Of a DNA stretch of 53,450 nt, positions 50,624-53,450 are shown in pieces. Made by a program: the position numbers and the translations under genes. The notes under the pieces are model-generated. The model was given only the letters and a program-made list of their open reading frames with translations, ran no database searches and was not told the origin of the DNA. This DNA is from Pseudophaeobacter profundi (lineage in GTDB: Bacteria; Pseudomonadota; Alphaproteobacteria; Rhodobacterales; Rhodobacteraceae): assembly GCF_029697505.1 (NCBI RefSeq), contig NZ_JARJEF010000017.1:1-53450 (forward strand). Reading direction: 5' to 3'. The number at the start of each line of letters is the position of its first letter. Position 1 is the first letter of the stretch.

Positions 50624-50755
50624 CTGGTTTGCCTTTTTTCTTGGTTTGAAATGGTAAGATCTCTGGAAAACAATTTATATGTGTTCACTCTGGTAATGGA
50701 AGACAAGGCTCGCCCGTCTCTGTAGTAGACAAATGTGGTGCCATCCGTATTGCGT

Positions 50756-50830
50756 TCGCAGCGAATGGTGGCAAAGCGGGCTGCGACTGCAGCATCCCAG
50801 TGTGACGTCGAGAGTCCGCAATGGGCCGGG
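50756..50830 (+). repeat. Imperfect direct repeat, copy A
   Basis: This 75-base stretch shares blocks with 51571-51645: tcgcagcgaa at the start, cgggctgcg in the middle and tccgca-N2-gggccggg at the end. Both copies are exactly 75 bases long and flank the membrane-protein gene. See copy B. Confidence 0.55.
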
Positions 50831-50897
50831 TCCGTTTACGATGGCAATTGGTGGAGCAGATTGTAGGATCAACCGAAACCTTCGGAGGTGCTTCCTG

Positions 50898-51563
50898 GTG
50901 AAATCGCGTAAAGATTGGGAAATTGTGCGTTGGGAATTCGTGAAGGCTGTTGCGAACAATGACTTCACGCGGGTCGTCGGGCTGATACCTATAGCCGGTT
51001 ACCTGATCCTGTTTAACGATGAGATCGCTGGGATGCTTTCGTTTGATGCACTAGCAGGCGTTGGGGGAGCAGAGAGATCCCCCTTCCTCTTGGACGGTCT
51101 AACCAAGCTTCGGTTGGTGTTCTTCGGCAGCCTGCTCGTGCTTGGCTCATTCGTGACATTCCGAGTGTTCCGTCCAGAGGTTCTGGAAACCGCCAAAAAC
51201 GACTTAGATTTTTCTGAACTAGTAAGGCAGAGATACAGCGTCTACGAGCTCGCCCATATGGAAGAGCGCGTTTATTCTGAGTCGTGGATCGAACGAACGG
51301 AGGCATTTTGGATAGTGTTGGGTGCGCCGCGTGCCAAGAAGCCTGTGGTTTCAGGTTATAGGCCAGACGTCAGAGCCCATATGTTCTCCAAGCATGGCGA
51401 CTACATAGGCTACCTCGCCAGAGAATGGTGGGTTGGTATGATGCACACCTATAAGCCCGCGCGAATAATCTCCCTGGTGTTTGGATCTCTGGGGTATTTC
51501 ATGCTGGCAGTTCCCACGATGGACATCGCTCAGGCTGTTCTGCGGCACATATTCATCCGCTAG
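50898..51563 (+). CDS. Unknown three-TM membrane protein
   Basis: A 221-residue protein with hydrophobic segments at about 24-40, 71-90 and 188-206. The middle is a cytoplasmic-looking, charged stretch (100-185) rich in Glu, Arg and aromatic residues. I use the GTG at 50898, since GGAGG lies nine bases upstream and the next 55 codons 5' are composed of noncoding repeat sequence. No family is recognised; it does not match the two-TM SLATT pattern. It is bracketed by 75-base imperfect repeats and precedes the deoxyribosyltransferase-like gene in the same direction (226 bases apart). Confidence 0.7.
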   Translation: MKSRKDWEIVRWEFVKAVANNDFTRVVGLIPIAGYLILFNDEIAGMLSFDALAGVGGAERSPFLLDGLTKLRLVFFGSLLVLGSFVTFRVFRPEVLETAKNDLDFSELVRQRYSVYELAHMEERVYSESWIERTEAFWIVLGAPRAKKPVVSGYRPDVRAHMFSKHGDYIGYLAREWWVGMMHTYKPARIISLVFGSLGYFMLAVPTMDIAQAVLRHIFIR

Positions 51564-51570
51564 TGTGCGG

Positions 51571-51645
51571 TCGCAGCGAAGGTCCGGTCTGACGGGCTGC
51601 GCTGCGGCCTGATGAGCGAATAGTCAATGTCCGCAGAGGGCCGGG
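51571..51645 (+). repeat. Imperfect direct repeat, copy B
   Basis: Partner of 50756-50830; begins eight bases after the membrane-protein stop codon. Identity is concentrated at the two ends (first 10 of 10 bases, last 14 of 16). It might be a recombination or insertion scar, or a dispersed intergenic repeat. Confidence 0.55.
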
Positions 51646-51789
51646 AGCATCGGCCGCTGCTGCTTACCAGGCGACCGATCCGCGGCGTTGCCGCATGACT
51701 GCTCCGCGCCCAGGTTGACTGATGATCCACGCGCATTGAGGGCGCCCGTAGAATGAGCTACCACACCTTAAACGATGCCGGAGGGAAGA

Positions 51790-52623
51790 ATGTTCAATTT
51801 GATTGTTTCAGGACGAGTGGAAAATGACCGTCGCGGCTTCATTACGGCCGAACGGGTGTTTGGATATACGACCGATGAGGTCAAGAACCAGTTTATGAAC
51901 GACAAGAGTATTGATTTTCAATCCGTTTTGAAATTCCCCACACTTCTGATGGAGGAAGGCAGGGGCGACGAGGTGGCGCGTATTGCTTGGCTCTCGCGGG
52001 TGACGCGGAAAGGCTCCGACTACCAGCTTGACTACACCATTGATCCTGATTTGCCCAAGATAACCAATGCCGACATTGATACGCTTCAATCTGAACTTGA
52101 TATGCACGATTGGGAGCTGGGCACCAATCACTGGGCGATTAAAGACGTTGACCTTTTCGAGGTTTTATTTCGCAAATCGACCGGGAAGCGAGTTGCTCCG
52201 ACTGTATTCCAGTTGAATGAAAAACCAATCAATCCGAAACTCGTGTCGTTCATGATGCCTTTTTCGGGGCAGTTTACATCGGTCTATCATGACGTAAAGG
52301 CCGCCCTTGAAGCAGACGGCTACCAGTGCCAGCGAGCAGATGATATGTGGGTTCACGCCCACATCATGACTGACATCATTGAGTTGATTTGCACCTCGGC
52401 GGTTATCGTCTGCGATCTGTCAGGCAAGAACCCCAACGTATTTTACGAGGCCGGAATTGCCCACACACTCGGGAAAGAGGTTGTGCTGATTACTCAGTCT
52501 CACGATGATGTCCCCTTCGACCTGCGCCCGATCCGCTATCTGGATTACTTGAACAACGGGGAAGGCCGAGCCAAGCTCGCGAAGGACATTCTTGCTCGTG
52601 TCCAGGCCGTCACAAATCCCTAA
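51790..52623 (+). CDS. Nucleoside 2-deoxyribosyltransferase / TIR-like domain protein
   Basis: A 277-residue protein with two parts. Residues about 150-277 form a Rossmann-like domain of the nucleoside deoxyribosyltransferase (DRHyd)/TIR-like class, with LVSFMMPFSGQF, the VIVCDLSGKNPNVFYEAGIAH segment (split here as 205-220 and beyond; candidate catalytic E220) and GKEVVLIT. The first 150 residues are a separate domain ending in HWAIKDVDLFEVLF, which I cannot name. Proteins of this type occur in bacterial conflict systems, where they may hydrolyse nucleotides. Function here is unproven. Start at ATG 51790 with GGAGGGA upstream. AT-richer than core genes. Confidence 0.7.
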   Translation: MFNLIVSGRVENDRRGFITAERVFGYTTDEVKNQFMNDKSIDFQSVLKFPTLLMEEGRGDEVARIAWLSRVTRKGSDYQLDYTIDPDLPKITNADIDTLQSELDMHDWELGTNHWAIKDVDLFEVLFRKSTGKRVAPTVFQLNEKPINPKLVSFMMPFSGQFTSVYHDVKAALEADGYQCQRADDMWVHAHIMTDIIELICTSAVIVCDLSGKNPNVFYEAGIAHTLGKEVVLITQSHDDVPFDLRPIRYLDYLNNGEGRAKLAKDILARVQAVTNP

Positions 52624-52821
52624 AAGACCTTCCCCGACCGTGCCTTCATGTTCGACTGAGCACACAAGCTCATCGAACTAAATACGAGGTTGCCGCGAAC
52701 GGCATCTCTGTCTGCTCACCGGACCTTGCCGATGGCCTGGATGCTGCACCACCTCTCTAAAGTCCGCTTCTGGGATGCGCTGACCGGCTGACGAATGTCT
52801 GGTTAGGGCCGAGACCCGACA

Positions 52822-53016
52822 TTGATGGCGCTGCGTCGCTCAACCGTAGAGCACCCGTTCGGCACAATCAAAGCCTGGATGGGTGCGACGCACTTCCGGA
52901 TGCGCACGCTCAAGAATGTCCGCACCGAGATGGCATTCCATGTCCTCGCCTACAAGATCAAGAGGATGATCAATCTGATCGGGGTGCGTGGGCTTCTTGC
53001 CGCAATTCCGGTCTGA
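52822..53016 (+). pseudogene. IS1182-type transposase, C-terminal remnant
   Basis: Only the last 60 or so residues remain: RRSTVEHPFGTIKAWMG and THFRMRTLKNVRTEM followed by AFHVLAYKIKRMI, the conserved end of IS1182-family DDE transposases. The frame upstream (52624-52821) is closed and unlike transposase, so at least 80% of the gene is missing. Evidence of decayed mobile DNA. Confidence 0.8.
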
Positions 53017-53330
53017 TCAGGGGCGCTCAGCTCAAATCGCGCCCAATTAATCGCCACAAAAGCACAGATTCAGCGCCCTCCGGCGCACAAGGTGCCACAA
53101 TGGTCAAAAATCCGGGTGCTTCCACAAAATCAACCGAAAAATCCTCTTCGTCGAGAAATCAAGCGAGTTTCCACACGCCCTCGGCTGGCTGCAGCCATTT
53201 GGAGATCAACCCCACGCCCATCTATGCTACGCTGCTTTTGCCGCCAAGTGTTGATTGTCACTGAGAACTGACCCGGTATTTTCACCGAGATTTGACCCAC
53301 CTTCAGTTATGCGCTGTAGTTTATGATGTG
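53017..53330. other. Noncoding remnants of insertion-sequence ends
   Basis: No gene seen. The first half, after the transposase remnant, includes a GC-rich stretch (about 53165-53195, gagtttccacacgccctcgg) that may be the IS1182-type right end. Later, TCACTGAGAACTGACCC (about 53255-53271) and TCACCGAGATTTGACCC (about 53281-53297) are 17-bp near-identical tandem units, the form of multiple terminal repeats of IS21-family elements. Confidence 0.4.
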
Positions 53331-53450
53331 TGACCTGAGCCCCAAGTTTCCTCCACCTAGCGGAGAGTCCTTGGGGTTGGTTTGATGGCCCTACGCGGCC
53401 AGTTTGTCCATCGTTCTTTTCTCAGCAAATTCTCTGGGCGTCAGGTTTCC
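53331..53450 (-). mobile_element. Partial IS3-family insertion sequence, right end (truncated by window)
   Basis: Begins at 53331 with tgacctgagccccaagtttc, which resembles IS3-family inverted repeats (TGA-CT-CCCC type). It continues past the window. The transposase end below lies inside it. Confidence 0.6.
53392..53450 (-). CDS. IS3-family transposase, C-terminal end (partial)
   Basis: The leftward frame reads GNLTPREFAEKRTMDKLAA then a TAG stop at 53392-53394. This is the typical C-terminus of IS3-family OrfB transposases (the segment after the final DDE-domain helix). The rest of the gene is outside the window. Confidence 0.75.

Overview
The window looks like chromosomal DNA of a marine alphaproteobacterium, most likely a Rhodobacteraceae member of the Roseobacter group. 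This rests on the GC-rich coding style, the monomeric isocitrate dehydrogenase, the short HisG with HisZ, a class II ribonucleotide reductase and a DMGDH/GcvT-type betaine-family oxidoreductase. The genus is not resolved. No rRNA, tRNA, CRISPR array or replication origin was seen.

Layout. 1-2.7 kb: the end of a chemoreceptor, convergent with icd. 3.0-6.5 kb: a GntR-FCD regulator leading an ABC importer operon (binding protein, ATPase, permease) of unknown substrate. 6.6-10.4 kb: an SbcD/SbcC-like nuclease-ATPase pair. 10.4-16.1 kb: an SH3-domain protein, a 2-hydroxyacid dehydrogenase, gamma-glutamyltransferase, an FAD-linked lactate/glycolate-type dehydrogenase behind a perfect 20-bp palindrome, and a small unknown ORF. 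16.3-22.0 kb: the DMGDH-like enzyme, an AhpD-like protein, and a translationally coupled aldo/keto reductase - DAO-type oxidase - DUF938 methyltransferase operon. 22.1-23.8 kb: a small membrane protein plus HlyD-type adaptor. 23.9-33.3 kb: one leftward seven-gene unit, xdhA-xdhB-xdhC followed by a BMP-type nucleobase/nucleoside ABC importer, most junctions being overlapping stop/start codons. Uptake and oxidation of purines are probably made together. 33.7-42.6 kb: dnaE, slyX, a crotonase-family protein, hisS-hisZ-hisG and a DUF1489 gene. 42.6-45.1 kb: class II RNR (nrdJ) preceded by two NrdR-box-like sites 31 bp apart.

From about 45.1 kb to the end the character changes to an accessory island. 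It holds a frameshifted AAA ATPase, a hairpin-rich noncoding block, a divergent metal-homeostasis module, an AT-richer segment with a small ORF, a three-TM membrane protein bracketed by about 75-bp imperfect repeats and a deoxyribosyltransferase/TIR-like effector candidate, and then a pile of insertion-sequence remnants (IS1182 C-terminus, IS21-like end, partial IS3-family element running off the edge).

The most interesting system is the metal module (46.7-50.2 kb). A CsoR/RcnR-family sensor has candidate ligands H5-C37-H62-C66, the spacing known for the cyanobacterial nickel sensor InrS. It sits next to an MFS exporter with a His-rich tail (NrsD/NreB-like) and a GC-rich inverted-repeat operator. 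Divergent from it are a His-rich exported protein, a HupE/UreJ-type permease and a membrane-anchored beta-domain protein of unknown role. The second candidate is the membrane protein plus NDT/TIR-like pair at 50.9-52.6 kb, which could be a small conflict or defence unit; that reading is inference only.
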